NCBI GenBank assembly: GCA_046295175.1
Contig: JBKBNY010000001.1
Span: 868,001 to 932,000 of the forward strand
Direction of reading: 5' to 3'
Source of the DNA: JALOLV01 sp046295175
GTDB taxonomy: Bacteria > Bacteroidota > Bacteroidia > Cytophagales > Spirosomataceae
Length of the DNA: 64,000 nucleotides
The notes below the pieces were generated by a model that was not told the origin of the DNA, did not search any database, and saw only the letters and a program-made list of their open reading frames with translations. Each line of letters starts with the position of its first letter. The first letter of the stretch is position 1. The position numbers and the translations under genes were made by a program. Below are positions 26,590-35,900 of this stretch, one piece after another.

Positions 26590-27210
26590 TTAATCGTGTA
26601 GGCCTTTGCCTTTCAGAATCCAAGGTGTGTACTTCTCTATTCTTGAGGTGCGGGTTTGCGATTGTTTGGGTGCAGCAAAATGCAAAAGATACCCTTTTTG
26701 CCGCCCAGGTGTGAGTGCATAAAAAGCTGATTTCAAAGCAGGGTTTTCGTTTAATTTTTCCTGAAATTCTTCGGGAATATCATAATCGCTTGCCTCTTTG
26801 AATGCTACTTTTTGCCCTGATTTCTCAACCTCAATCATCTCCAAAATATAGTCTTTGAGTGTAGATTCAAGCTCTATTATTTGTCGAACATCGGTAAATT
26901 TAATCACTCGACCCGACTGTGTATTTTCGCCCGGTTTGGTCAATAAGTTTTTCGTATCGCTCAATAAAGCTCCCTTAAAAAAACTCAATAAACTACAATC
27001 TTTCAGAACCGAAATCATTATTAGGTTCTTATTTTCAAAGGTATAGCACGGAAAGCCCCACTTCAATTCCTCGGTCAGCCCACAATCAAGTGCTATTGCC
27101 CTTAATTTTGCCAATTCTTCTTGCCAAGAATGGACTTTGCAATTGGGAGTATCGCCCAAAGGGCAACGCATACAACCCGTTATAAAAAACCTATCAACTT
27201 TCGGATTCAT
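26590..27210 (-). CDS. YdeI / DUF1801-like protein
   Basis: A 206-residue cytoplasmic protein with the YdeI/OmpD-associated layout: an N-terminal DUF1801-like half (LRAIALDCGLTEELKWGFPCYTFENKNLIMISVLKDCSLLSFFKGALL) and a C-terminal helical half ending in the signature SAFYALTPGRQKGYLLHFAAPKQSQTRTSRIEKY. The N-terminus also has a Cys-rich stretch (GCMRCPLGDTPNC). The biochemical role of the family is not well established. It is the last gene of an apparent ArsR-SRPBCC-DoxX-YdeI unit, a combination common in Bacteroidota. Confidence 0.9.
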   Translation of the reverse strand: MNPKVDRFFITGCMRCPLGDTPNCKVHSWQEELAKLRAIALDCGLTEELKWGFPCYTFENKNLIMISVLKDCSLLSFFKGALLSDTKNLLTKPGENTQSGRVIKFTDVRQIIELESTLKDYILEMIEVEKSGQKVAFKEASDYDIPEEFQEKLNENPALKSAFYALTPGRQKGYLLHFAAPKQSQTRTSRIEKYTPWILKGKGLHD

Positions 27211-27221
27211 TATTTTAGCGT

Positions 27222-27605
27222 TTATTGGTAGATAAATTCAACTTTTCTATCGGCAGGTCTGAAAAACCACGAAACTGCTGTCAAGACCAAAAGCAAAAAC
27301 GATGGAAATACTTCGTTTATCGGACTGCCCGAAGCCATGTGCGAAATCATCGCACCCGTCATGACAAAGAAAAATCCAGCATAAGCCCATTCTTTCAGTA
27401 TAGGGTATTTAGGAATCAGCACAACCATCACGCCTAAGATTTTCCAGACTCCAATTATCGTCAAAAAATAAATTGGATAACCCAAATGAGCCATTTTATC
27501 GACCTCTTCTTGCATTTTGATTAATTGGACAATGCCCGTCGAGAGCATACCCAACGAAAGCCAGAGCGTGGCAATCCAGTAGATAATTTTATTTCTTTTG
27601 TTCAT
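27222..27605 (-). CDS. DoxX-family integral membrane protein
   Basis: A 127-residue protein with four predicted helices: IIYWIATLWLSLGMLSTGIVQLI, YPIYFLTIIGVWKILGVMVVLI, EWAYAGFFFVMTGAMISHM and VFPSFLLLVLTAVSWFF. The GVWKILGVMVVLIPKYPILKEWAYAGFFFVMTGA text is typical of DoxX-like proteins. It lies 9 bp after the SRPBCC gene and 11 bp before YdeI on the same strand. The family's function is uncertain; membrane location is clear. Confidence 0.9.
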   Translation of the reverse strand: MNKRNKIIYWIATLWLSLGMLSTGIVQLIKMQEEVDKMAHLGYPIYFLTIIGVWKILGVMVVLIPKYPILKEWAYAGFFFVMTGAMISHMASGSPINEVFPSFLLLVLTAVSWFFRPADRKVEFIYQ

Positions 27606-27614
27606 AGAGATGTA

Positions 27615-28079
27615 TCATTTAAGATTATGTGCTACTTCTTGGAGCCTGTTGTGTGCCATATTTAGGCCTTGGGCAAAGGGCAATTTTAGCATTCGGTCTC
27701 TAAACTCAACCGACCTATACACTATGTGTATATTGAGCTTGCTGGTTTGGTCGGTTAGTTTTTCAAATTCTAAATATTCAATCTGAACCTCAAAAGGTGT
27801 ATTTTCCATCTCAAAAGTTCGAGTGATTTTCTGATTTGGAATAAAATCGTGGATTGTACCGTTGAACCCATGCTTATTTCCCATCGGGTCAGTTGTTTCA
27901 AACTGCCAGCTACCATGTTTTTTATTTTCGAGTTTCAAAACCTTCGTTCCCATCCACTGCTCCACAATCTCGGGTTTGGTATAAGCCCTAAATAATAATT
28001 CTAAAGGCAAATCAAACTCTCTCGTAATCCTCAATTCTTGCTTGCCGTTTTCGGCATGTATTTTTGTTTTTAATTCCAT
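27615..28079 (-). CDS. SRPBCC (AHSA1-like) domain protein
   Basis: Start taken at 28079 (MELKTKIHAENGKQELRITR), giving 154 residues; twelve further codons are open upstream but do not fit the family. The sequence has the AHSA1/START-like fold marks ITREFDLPLELLFRAYTKPEIVEQWMG, then GSWQFETTDPMGNKHGFNGTIHDFIPNQKITRTFEM. This hydrophobic-pocket fold usually binds a small ligand; the ligand is unknown. Genes of this class are often next to an ArsR-type repressor, as here, and ArsR is encoded just upstream on the same strand. Confidence 0.92.
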   Translation of the reverse strand: MELKTKIHAENGKQELRITREFDLPLELLFRAYTKPEIVEQWMGTKVLKLENKKHGSWQFETTDPMGNKHGFNGTIHDFIPNQKITRTFEMENTPFEVQIEYLEFEKLTDQTSKLNIHIVYRSVEFRDRMLKLPFAQGLNMAHNRLQEVAHNLK

Positions 28080-28261
28080 AATTAGATTAGTAAGTAATTC
28101 TGAAGACTCAACCAATTTACATTATTTACTGTCATTCAATCGTCAATCAGCTGCGGATTACGGCCCTTCGTTAATTATTCCCGATTAACAAACGGTTCGC
28201 CATTACGACAACTATTTTCGATTAACTCCCGATTTTCATAATATGCCCCATGCAAAAAATG

Positions 28262-28408
28262 TTTTTCGTACCAAAATCAAATTATTTTCAAAATTTCAAC
28301 TTGGTTAGACCCACCCCGTCTTTGGACAGCTTCGCCATTCCAAAGCCACCCCGCCCGAGCAGGGAATATTTCAAAATTCTCTATAAAAAGTTTTGGTACA
28401 GTAGCCCT
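28262..28408. repeat. Possible MITE-like element in the ArsR-SRPBCC spacer
   Basis: GTACCAAAA (28268-28276) and TTTTGGTAC (28391-28399) form a perfect 9-bp inverted repeat 114 bp apart. An imperfect direct repeat flanks it (CATGCAAAAAATG at 28249 and CATACAAAAAATG at 28410). Inside, CTTTGG and CCAAAG form another hairpin with C-rich text. It accounts for the 361-bp gene-free stretch 28080-28440; the remainder of that stretch shows nothing clear. Confidence 0.45.
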
Positions 28409-28440
28409 ACATACAAAAAATGGCACCAGCACTGAGATTA

Positions 28441-28755
28441 TCACTTAAACTTCTTCATAATTTCTTCTAATTTATTGAACCTCTCATCCCACATTTGTCG
28501 GAATGGCTCAATGAAATCGGCAACTTCTTTCATTTTTTGAGGATTAAAATGATAGTAAATCTCACGCCCTTTCTGCTCTTGCTTTAGCAGCTCACATTCT
28601 GTCAGAATCTGGATATGCTTCGATATAGTCTGACGAGTCGAGTCAAATTCCTCGGCAATGGCTCCGGGTGTCATTGCTTGCGATGCAACCAATACCAAAA
28701 TTGCCCTGCGTGTTGGGTCGGCTATAGCCTGAAAAACATCTCTTCGTAAATCCAT
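28441..28755 (-). CDS. ArsR-family winged-helix repressor
   Basis: Start taken at 28755 (MDLRRDVFQAIADPTRRAIL), giving 104 residues; an upstream ATG adds seven codons. The core winged helix reads FQAIADPTRRAILVLVASQAMTPGAIAEEFDSTRQTISKHIQILTECELLKQEQKGREIYYHF. No cysteine metal-binding motif (such as CVC) is present, so it is probably not a metal sensor and belongs to the class linked with SRPBCC genes. It should regulate the gene set downstream. It is divergent from the WYL regulator at 28879. Confidence 0.93.
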   Translation of the reverse strand: MDLRRDVFQAIADPTRRAILVLVASQAMTPGAIAEEFDSTRQTISKHIQILTECELLKQEQKGREIYYHFNPQKMKEVADFIEPFRQMWDERFNKLEEIMKKFK

Positions 28756-28878
28756 TATGCAACTATTTGACTGCAAATATATACGCAGCCATTTAACTGC
28801 ACAAGAGTTTTAGGTTTTAATTCTCGAAAAATTTTAAAATCATCGAAAATACCTCATAATTTTACTTTAAAAAACTAC

Positions 28879-29595
28879 ATGCAAGACAGCGACCTACCTC
28901 GGCTTTCGCGATTGACGGCGATTTTGACGATACTCCAAACCAAACGACTGATAACTGCTACCGAATTATCAAAAAGGTTTGGCGTGAGTATTCGTACTAT
29001 TTACCGTGATATTCGGGCTTTGGAGAGTTCGGGCGTACCTATTTTTACCGAAGAAGGCAAAGGGTATTCTCTGGTCGAGGGCTACCGACTGCCACCGGTA
29101 TCGTTTACTGAGAGTGAGGCCAATGCCCTCATTACTGCCGAGCATTTGGTTTCTACCAACGCCGATAATTCATTTATCGAGAATTACAGCAGTGCTATTG
29201 CAAAAATCAAGGCTGTCTTGCGGAATAATACCAAAGACAATGTAGAGTTGCTATCGAATCGAGTATTTATTTGGCAGAATTCAACTACAAAAAATACAAG
29301 CCAGCATCTTTCTACTCTTCAACTGGCCATTACACATTTCAATCTCGTAAAAATCACTTATCAGACCGTCAACAGCGAAGAAGTTACGGAGCGAATCATC
29401 GAGCCGTTTGCTACAATGAGCCTCGGCAAAGACAACTGGTTGCTGATTGCGTGGTGCCGCCTGCGTGACGCTTTTAGGAATTTTAGGATTGATAAAATCT
29501 TGCAGATTGATGTGCTAAATGAGAAATTTGAACCCCACGCAATGACTATCGAAGAATATTACGAAAAATTTGAACGACATAATTTTAACCCCTGA
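28879..29595 (+). CDS. WYL-domain transcriptional regulator (YafY-like)
   Basis: A 238-residue protein. The N-terminal helix-turn-helix reads LSRLTAILTILQTKRLITATELSKRFGVSIRTIYRDIRALES, followed by a wing (GVPIFTEEGKGYSL). The C-terminal half is a WYL ligand-binding domain (LVKITYQTVNSEEVTERIIEPFATMSLGKDNWLLIAWCRLRDAFRNFRIDKI). WYL regulators often respond to nucleic-acid or stress signals; the ligand here is unknown. It precedes a DinB gene in the same orientation with 63 bp between them. Confidence 0.93.
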   Translation: MQDSDLPRLSRLTAILTILQTKRLITATELSKRFGVSIRTIYRDIRALESSGVPIFTEEGKGYSLVEGYRLPPVSFTESEANALITAEHLVSTNADNSFIENYSSAIAKIKAVLRNNTKDNVELLSNRVFIWQNSTTKNTSQHLSTLQLAITHFNLVKITYQTVNSEEVTERIIEPFATMSLGKDNWLLIAWCRLRDAFRNFRIDKILQIDVLNEKFEPHAMTIEEYYEKFERHNFNP

Positions 29596-29658
29596 CATAG
29601 GGCTGTCATTTTGGCTTATTTACTTTGTACCATCATTCAAAATTTAAACATCATAATT

Positions 29659-30168
29659 ATGGAAAACGTACAAGAATTAGCCACATTGATTACTTCACAA
29701 TCGCTTTTAGAACACTGGCAGGGGCATCGCCGATTTACTCGCCGAGTGATAGAGGCTTTTCCTGATGAACACTTTTTTAGCTTCAACATCGGCGGAATGC
29801 GTCCTGCTTCGGGCTTGATGATGGAAATCATCGACCTTACCGAATTCGGTATCAAAGGATTTATAACGGGTACATACCCTAACATGAATGAACTACCACA
29901 TCATGGCAATAATCCTGAAAAAATGCCAAAAACTAAAGCTGATTTCTTGAAAAAATGGGATGAAGTAACAGATGTTTTGAATGAATACTGGCAGCAGATT
30001 CCAGAAGGAGATTTTCAGAAAGTTGAAGTCGCCTTTGGTATGTACGAAAACAAAATCATTGATTCGATTTTGTATTATATCGATAACGAAATCCACCACC
30101 GAGCCCAAGCTACGGTTTATCTACGTGCATTGGGTATTGAACCACCTTTCTTTTGGGATAGAGATTAA
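29659..30168 (+). CDS. DinB-family protein (DUF664-like)
   Basis: Start taken at 29659 (MENVQELATLITSQSLLEHW), giving 169 residues; the upstream TTG-type codons in frame precede a poor leader. The four-helix DinB bundle keeps the C-terminal metal-ligand pair in NEIHHRAQATVYLRALG and an N-terminal His in HWQGHRRF. DinB folds bind a metal and act as thiol-dependent transferases or hydrolases in some members; no substrate can be given. It probably belongs with the WYL regulator upstream. A terminator follows. Confidence 0.92.
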   Translation: MENVQELATLITSQSLLEHWQGHRRFTRRVIEAFPDEHFFSFNIGGMRPASGLMMEIIDLTEFGIKGFITGTYPNMNELPHHGNNPEKMPKTKADFLKKWDEVTDVLNEYWQQIPEGDFQKVEVAFGMYENKIIDSILYYIDNEIHHRAQATVYLRALGIEPPFFWDRD

Positions 30169-30195
30169 CACTGAATTTTGAAAAAGCTATGGTTT

Positions 30196-30226
30196 TCGTG
30201 GCACGTTGTGCGTGTCACGATTTTTT
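30196..30226 (+). terminator. Terminator after DinB
   Basis: TCGTGGCACG pairs with CGTGTCACGA (one G-U) around TTGTG, followed by six T. Confidence 0.85.
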
Positions 30227-30251
30227 CGTTTATAATCAAAATTAACCAAAT

Positions 30252-31316
30252 ATGAATCTCCCGTTAGTTCGCCTTTCTCAACAAAAAGTCATAACCAATC
30301 ATTTCTCAAATCCGCAAGTGGCCGTCGGCTACATGGGAGCTATTCAGGCTCAAGATTTTGAGATGTCGAAATGGGCAATCGGACTCAGAACCTCTCAATC
30401 TACCAATGGTACTATCATGGATGCTCTCGATAATGGTTCTCTCGTACGCACTCATGTGCTGAGACCAACTTGGCACATAGTTTCGGGTCAAGATGTAAGG
30501 TGGATGATGGCCTTAACGGGTAAAAACATCAAAGCTATTTCGGCTACTTATGCTCGTGGCTTGGGTATTGATGCTACTCTTTACAATCAAGCCAACGACC
30601 TGATAATAAGGGCATTGGAAGGCGGAAAGAACCTTACTCGAAAAGAGATTATGAGCGAGATTGAAAAAGGAGGAATAAAGATGGATTCGAGCCGTGCGGT
30701 TATTTTTATGATGAATGCCGAAACCGATGCGATTGTCTGTAACGGAACCATGAAAGGTAAAGAACAAACTTATGCTTTATTGGATGAAAAAGTACCCAAA
30801 GGAGTGATTATGAGTCGAGAAGAGGCTCTGGCAACATTGGCACAGCGATATTTTAGTAGTCATGCACCAACTACTATTCAAGATTTTCAGTGGTGGTCGG
30901 GGTTATCAATGACAGATGCTCGGGCTGGACTTCAAAGTATAATGAATGAATTAGATGAGGTCGAAATCGGTGGTAGAAAGTATTTTTATTCCAAAAACAT
31001 TGAATATTTACCAAGCGGAAAGTCAGTTTTATTGCTCCCTGCTTTTGATGAATATTGTGTTAGTTACAAAGACCGAAGCGAAATTTTTGACCCACAATGG
31101 CACAAACAAGCGATTACAAACAACGGGATTTTTAAACCCATCGTCGTGATAAATGGCAAAGTAGAGGGAATCTGGAAACGGACGATTCAGAAAAAACAAG
31201 TTTTGATTGAACCCACATTCTTTAGTCCACAAATTAAAGTTGATATTGATAAATTGAATTACGCCGCTCAACAATTTGGCGATTTCGTAGGATTACCCGT
31301 TGAGGTAAAAATGTAG
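30252..31316 (+). CDS. Winged-helix DNA-binding protein (HTH_42 / AlkZ-related)
   Basis: A 354-residue protein of the HTH_42 group, which includes AlkZ and YcaQ-type DNA glycosylases. Family text includes MGAIQAQDFEMSKWAIGLRTS, LVRTHVLRPTWHIVSGQDVRWM, and LLPAFDEYCVSYKDR near residue 265. The QAQD stretch near residue 35 matches the Gln-rich catalytic region of that family. Damaged-base removal is plausible but not shown. It is free-standing, between two terminators. Confidence 0.88.
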   Translation: MNLPLVRLSQQKVITNHFSNPQVAVGYMGAIQAQDFEMSKWAIGLRTSQSTNGTIMDALDNGSLVRTHVLRPTWHIVSGQDVRWMMALTGKNIKAISATYARGLGIDATLYNQANDLIIRALEGGKNLTRKEIMSEIEKGGIKMDSSRAVIFMMNAETDAIVCNGTMKGKEQTYALLDEKVPKGVIMSREEALATLAQRYFSSHAPTTIQDFQWWSGLSMTDARAGLQSIMNELDEVEIGGRKYFYSKNIEYLPSGKSVLLLPAFDEYCVSYKDRSEIFDPQWHKQAITNNGIFKPIVVINGKVEGIWKRTIQKKQVLIEPTFFSPQIKVDIDKLNYAAQQFGDFVGLPVEVKM

Positions 31317-31320
31317 GATT

Positions 31321-31353
31321 AAATGTGGCATATCTCAACAATATGCCACATTT
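31321..31353. terminator. Bidirectional terminator between convergent genes
   Basis: AAATGTGGCATAT pairs perfectly with ATATGCCACATTT around a 7-nt loop, with T-rich flanks on both strands. It separates the HTH_42 gene from the efflux lipoprotein gene, whose stop codons lie 40 bp apart. Confidence 0.85.
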
Positions 31354-31356
31354 ATT

Positions 31357-32799
31357 TTACTTCCAGCCTCCACCGAGCGATTTGTAAAGCCCAATGACTG
31401 CACGGTATTGATTTTTACGTAGATTTATCAATTCTATCTGCGACTGTAAGGCATTTCTCTGTGCTGTAATTACCTCCAAATACGTGGCTCTACCGTAGCG
31501 GAATAACTCGGTCGAGGTGCTAATCGAAGTACGCAACACATTTACCTCTTGAGATTTCAATTGATAGATTTCATTGGTATTTTCTATCAACTTCAAGAAA
31601 TTATAAACCTCAGTAAAGCTATTTACAATCGTTTTTTGGTAATTGATATACGCTGTTTGTTGCTCGGCTTTTGAAGCCATCAAATTGGCTATCAATTCGC
31701 GGCGATTTGCCAATGGAGCAACCAGCCCACCCAATGTATTAAGAGCCAATGACTGTGGCGATAAAATAGACAACGCTCTAAACGACTGCATACCAAGGCT
31801 TCCGGTAATATTAAGCGATGGATAAAACGCCGCTTTGGCTGTAAATAAATCAGCTTTGGTTGCCAATAATTCGTACTCGGCTTGCTTGATGTCGGGGCGG
31901 TTTTCGAGCAACTGCGACGGAATCCCCGCTGCGACTCTCGGCGGACGGACATCGGACCAAGCACGTACCGGACGCTGAACCCTCTGCGGATAACGACCCA
32001 CTAAAAAATTGATTTTATTTTCGATTTCGATAATCTCTTGATTAACCTCAATTTTAAGTGCTTTCGATGCCAACAACTGAGCCGATGAAAGCTCAACAGC
32101 GAGTTGGTTCGACTGTCCAGCTTGCTTCATGGTCTGAATAATTTCGACAGCTCGCTCCTGCAAATCAATGTTTTCTTCAAGAAAATTCAATTCATTATCC
32201 AAAATCAACAATTCGTAGTAAGCACTCGAAATCTCGGCAACTAACGATGTTACGAGCAAATTTCTACCCGTTTCGCTCGCCAAAAGTCTTGCCATTGCGG
32301 CTTGGCGTTGACTTTTGAGTTTTCCCCAAAGGTCAATCTCCCACGAAGATTGTACTCCAAAGTAGTAATCAGGCAACATCGGATACGGTACTTTTTGTTT
32401 TTCAGTAATATTATCCGAAAAATTGGTATCGAAGTTTCCGACCCCATCCATCGTGTATTTTCCGAATCTTCGTAAGCCGAGCGATGTTCCTGCGGCCAAA
32501 GTAGGTTTATCATTACCCGTTACAAATCTGACTCCTGCCCGTGCCATTTCGATTTTTTGCATGGTCATTTGCAAATCAAAATTGTTTTTGAGAGCCGAAT
32601 CTATCAACGAAACCAACTCAGCATCGGCAAAAACCTCTTTGATTAATGGCAAAGTCGAAGCCACCGAATCGGCCTTAGCCGTAAACTTACTCGGAGCAAC
32701 CAAAAGTGGCTTATTCTGCGGGATTTCCTGCTTTATTTTACATCCTCCCAAACAGAACACTAATCCTACAAAAAAGAAAGTTTTACAAACTCCAAACAT
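31357..32799 (-). CDS. TolC/OprM-type outer-membrane efflux lipoprotein
   Basis: Start taken at 32799 (MFGVCKTFFFVGLVFCLGGC), giving 480 residues with lipobox LGGC. The open frame extends to 33033, but those codons translate a structured repeat (32812-32914). Two OEP repeats follow: SALKNNFDLQMTMQKIEMARAGVRFVTG and the QAAEYELLATKADLFTAKAAFYPSLNITGS half, with the conserved LLENRPDIKQAE. This is the outer-membrane channel of a tripartite RND pump. It is the third gene of the acrA-acrB-like operon. Confidence 0.92.
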   Translation of the reverse strand: MFGVCKTFFFVGLVFCLGGCKIKQEIPQNKPLLVAPSKFTAKADSVASTLPLIKEVFADAELVSLIDSALKNNFDLQMTMQKIEMARAGVRFVTGNDKPTLAAGTSLGLRRFGKYTMDGVGNFDTNFSDNITEKQKVPYPMLPDYYFGVQSSWEIDLWGKLKSQRQAAMARLLASETGRNLLVTSLVAEISSAYYELLILDNELNFLEENIDLQERAVEIIQTMKQAGQSNQLAVELSSAQLLASKALKIEVNQEIIEIENKINFLVGRYPQRVQRPVRAWSDVRPPRVAAGIPSQLLENRPDIKQAEYELLATKADLFTAKAAFYPSLNITGSLGMQSFRALSILSPQSLALNTLGGLVAPLANRRELIANLMASKAEQQTAYINYQKTIVNSFTEVYNFLKLIENTNEIYQLKSQEVNVLRTSISTSTELFRYGRATYLEVITAQRNALQSQIELINLRKNQYRAVIGLYKSLGGGWK

Positions 32800-32811
32800 T
32801 TTTTTGTTTGG

Positions 32812-32914
32812 GAGTCCCTCCTCTTCTCCCGATAGAGAAGGAGAGAAAAAGGAGGTGAGGCTATTTTCTAACCTCACCCTTTCTTTCCCTCTCCAACTGG
32901 AGAGGGAGGGACTC
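32812..32914. repeat. Cloverleaf-forming repeat between acrB-like and oprM-like genes
   Basis: Outer arms GAGTCCCTCC (32812) and GGAGGGACTC (ending 32914) pair perfectly. Inside are three further hairpins: CTTCTC/GAGAAG, GGTGAGG/CCTCACC and CCCTCTCC/GGAGAGGG around AACT. The element is read through in the oprM frame, so the pump gene appears 78 codons longer than it is. Confidence 0.8.
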
Positions 32915-32962
32915 GTTATCATTATTTTTAAACGATTCAAACTCTTAAACTTGAAACTATAT

Positions 32963-35900
32963 CTATGCTTCTGCGTATGCGATTTTTTCAACATTTTTCT
33001 TTTTGTTTTGTTTCTTACTACCAATTCCTGCAAACATTACGTACAGACCCGGAATGATGATGATTCCGAAGATTGTACCCAACAACATACCACCAGCCGA
33101 GGCGGTTCCGATGGTTCGGTTTCCGATTGCCCCCGCACCCGATGCCAACATAAGCGGTATCAAACCCGCTACGAAAGCAAAAGAAGTCATCAAAATAGGA
33201 CGGAAACGAGCCACTGCACCTTCGATAGCGGCTTTGATTACGCTCTTACCTTTTTTCTGTTCGAGTACGGCAAATTCTACAATCAAGATGGCGTTTTTAC
33301 CCAATAGACCAATGAGCATAATCATGGCAACTTGAGCGTAGATATTATTCTCTAAACCGAATAAATACAAAAACGCCAAAGAACCGAAGATACCAACAGG
33401 AAGTGATAAAAGCACTGGAAGCGGCAACAAGAAACTTTCGTATTGGGCTGAAAGCAATAAGTAAACAAACAATAAACAGATTAAGAAAATATAAATAACT
33501 TGGTCGCCAGATAGCACCTCTTCGCGAGTCATACCCGACCATTCGTAGGTAAATCCACGTGGCAATTCGGCTTTGGCAACTTCTTGGATGGCTCTGATGG
33601 CGTCTCCACTACTAAAACCTTTAGCGGCTTCACCATTAATCATTGCCGAAACGTACATATTATAACGAGTCAATTGCTCTGGGCCGTAAATCCGCTCGAT
33701 ACGACTAAAGACCGAATACGGAACCATCTCACCCGATTTATTCTTGATACGGAGTTTCATCACGTCTTCGGGCAATGCACGGTATTTAGGGTCGGCTTGT
33801 ACCATTACTTTGTACATTTGTCCGTACAAAATAAAGTTTGTTGCATAAAAACTACCGATAAGTGTTTGGAGGTTATTCATCGCTGCATCTACCGAGATTC
33901 CTTTTTTAGCCGCCATGTCTTGGTCAACGTGGATTAGATATTGCGGAAAAGAAGGGTTAAAGCTTGTGAAGGCTTCTTTAATTTCGGGTCTTTTACGAAG
34001 TGCTTCAATAAATTTTGTAGCAATTTCATCAGTTTTTTGAAGATTCCCCGAACCCGTCTTATCCAATAATCGCATTTCAAAACCACTGGCATTACCAAAA
34101 CCCGGTACGGCTGGTGGTGGAAAGAACTGGATATCTGCCCCTTTGATATTCTTGGTTTTATCGGCTAAAATATCTATAATCTCATTAGCGGTAGCCTTAC
34201 GCTCATTCCAAGGTCTTAGGTTGATAGTAGCCATTCCAAAAGATGCCCCAACGCCCTCTGTCATCATGCTATAACCCGATAAACTCGACGATGACTCCAC
34301 TTCTTTTATGCTCAGTGCCGCTTTGTCTATCTGGGAAAGTACTTCTTCGGTTCGTTCTAAGGTTGCTCCCGTCGGAGTTGTAACGTTTACGTAAATTGTC
34401 CCTTGGTCTTCGGTTGGTATAAAGCTCGAAGGTAATACGCTACCTACACCGTAAGTACCAAAAATGAATGCCAATAAAACTCCAATGGTAATCAGTCTTC
34501 GGTTCGCAATAATACCAATGAGGCGTCCGTACCGCTGAGTGAGTCTATCATACGAAGCATTGAATTTTTCAAAAAACCTATCAAGCCAATTTTTTTTGTG
34601 CGTTTCACTATGATGATGGCTTTTGAGCATTGCGGCACACATAGCAGGGGTGAGCGTAAGGGCTGTAATACCCGAAAGCACAATAGAGATTGCCATCGTA
34701 ACCGAGAACTGCCTATAAAATACACCCACTGGGCCCGATAGAAAAGCAACGGGGACAAACACTGCTGACATAACAAGAGTAATAGCCACGATTGCTCCGG
34801 CGATTTCATTCATTGAAGCTATTGTTGCCTCTTTTGCATTGAGCCCTTCTTCTTGCATTTTGACATGGACTGCTTCAACTACCACAATAGCGTTATCTAC
34901 TACAATACCGATTGCCAAAATCAAAGCAAAGAGAGTTAATAGGTTAATCGAAAACCCAAAAAGTGACATAAAAGCGAAGGTCCCGATGAGTGAAATAGGA
35001 ACTGCCACAACTGAGATAACTGTAGAACGCCAGTCTTGAAGAAATATAAACACTACAAAAGCCACTAAAATAAATGCCTCGATGAGTGTCTGGAGTACTT
35101 TTGCAATAGACGCCTCTAAAAATTTAGAAACATCATAGCTAAGCGTATAGCTCATTCCGGGTGGGAATGTCGTCTCTTTCAAAAAAACCAAACGTTCTTT
35201 AACATTTTTTATGACCTCCGAAGCATTAGAACCAGGACGTTGCTTAAGTAAAATAGCTGCCGAAGGTTTGCCGTTTTCTTTTGATAAAACTCCATAATCT
35301 AAGGCTCCAAACTCTATCTCTGCTACGTCTTTTAGTCTAACAATAGCACCATCTGTCGAAACTTTCACAACTACGTTTTGATATTGCTCTTTTTGAGTCA
35401 TTTTACCAGTGTAACGCAATACGTACTGAAGCGACTGGGCTTCTCTTCCTGAACTCTCTCCAATTCGTCCTGGTGCTGCTTCAAGATTTTGCTCATTGAG
35501 CGATTTTACGATGTCGTCTGCCGAGATTCCGTATGAATCTAATCTTTCAGGATTAAGCCATACCCTCATTGCATATTCACGAGAACCCATAATATCTATA
35601 AACCCTACCCCATCAATACGCTTCAATTCTGGAAGCACATTAATGTCGGCAAAATTGTATATAAACTTTTCGTCGGCGGTTGAGTCTTCAGAGATTAGGT
35701 TTATATATAACAACATTGAGTTTACTTCTTTTTCGGTCGTAACCCCAGCCTTTATAACTTCTTCGGGCAATTCGTTGAGTACCGTTGTTACACGGTTCTG
35801 AACGTTCACGGCGGCTACGTCGGGGTCGGTTCCTACTTGAAAATAAACTTGAATTATACTCGTACCATCATTACCCGATGTCGAGGTCATGTAGGTCATA

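Noticed and set aside
28250..28435. 61-codon open frame in the ArsR-SRPBCC spacer.
   Set aside because: It lies over a candidate repeat element with C-rich text and has no recognisable motif.
32800..33033. 78-codon extension of the OprM-like lipoprotein.
   Set aside because: It lies over the cloverleaf repeat and the end of the acrB-like gene. The real lipoprotein signal starts at 32799.
32423..33307. 294-codon plus-strand open frame over the efflux genes.
   Set aside because: It is antisense to two clear efflux genes, crosses the cloverleaf repeat and has no family features.
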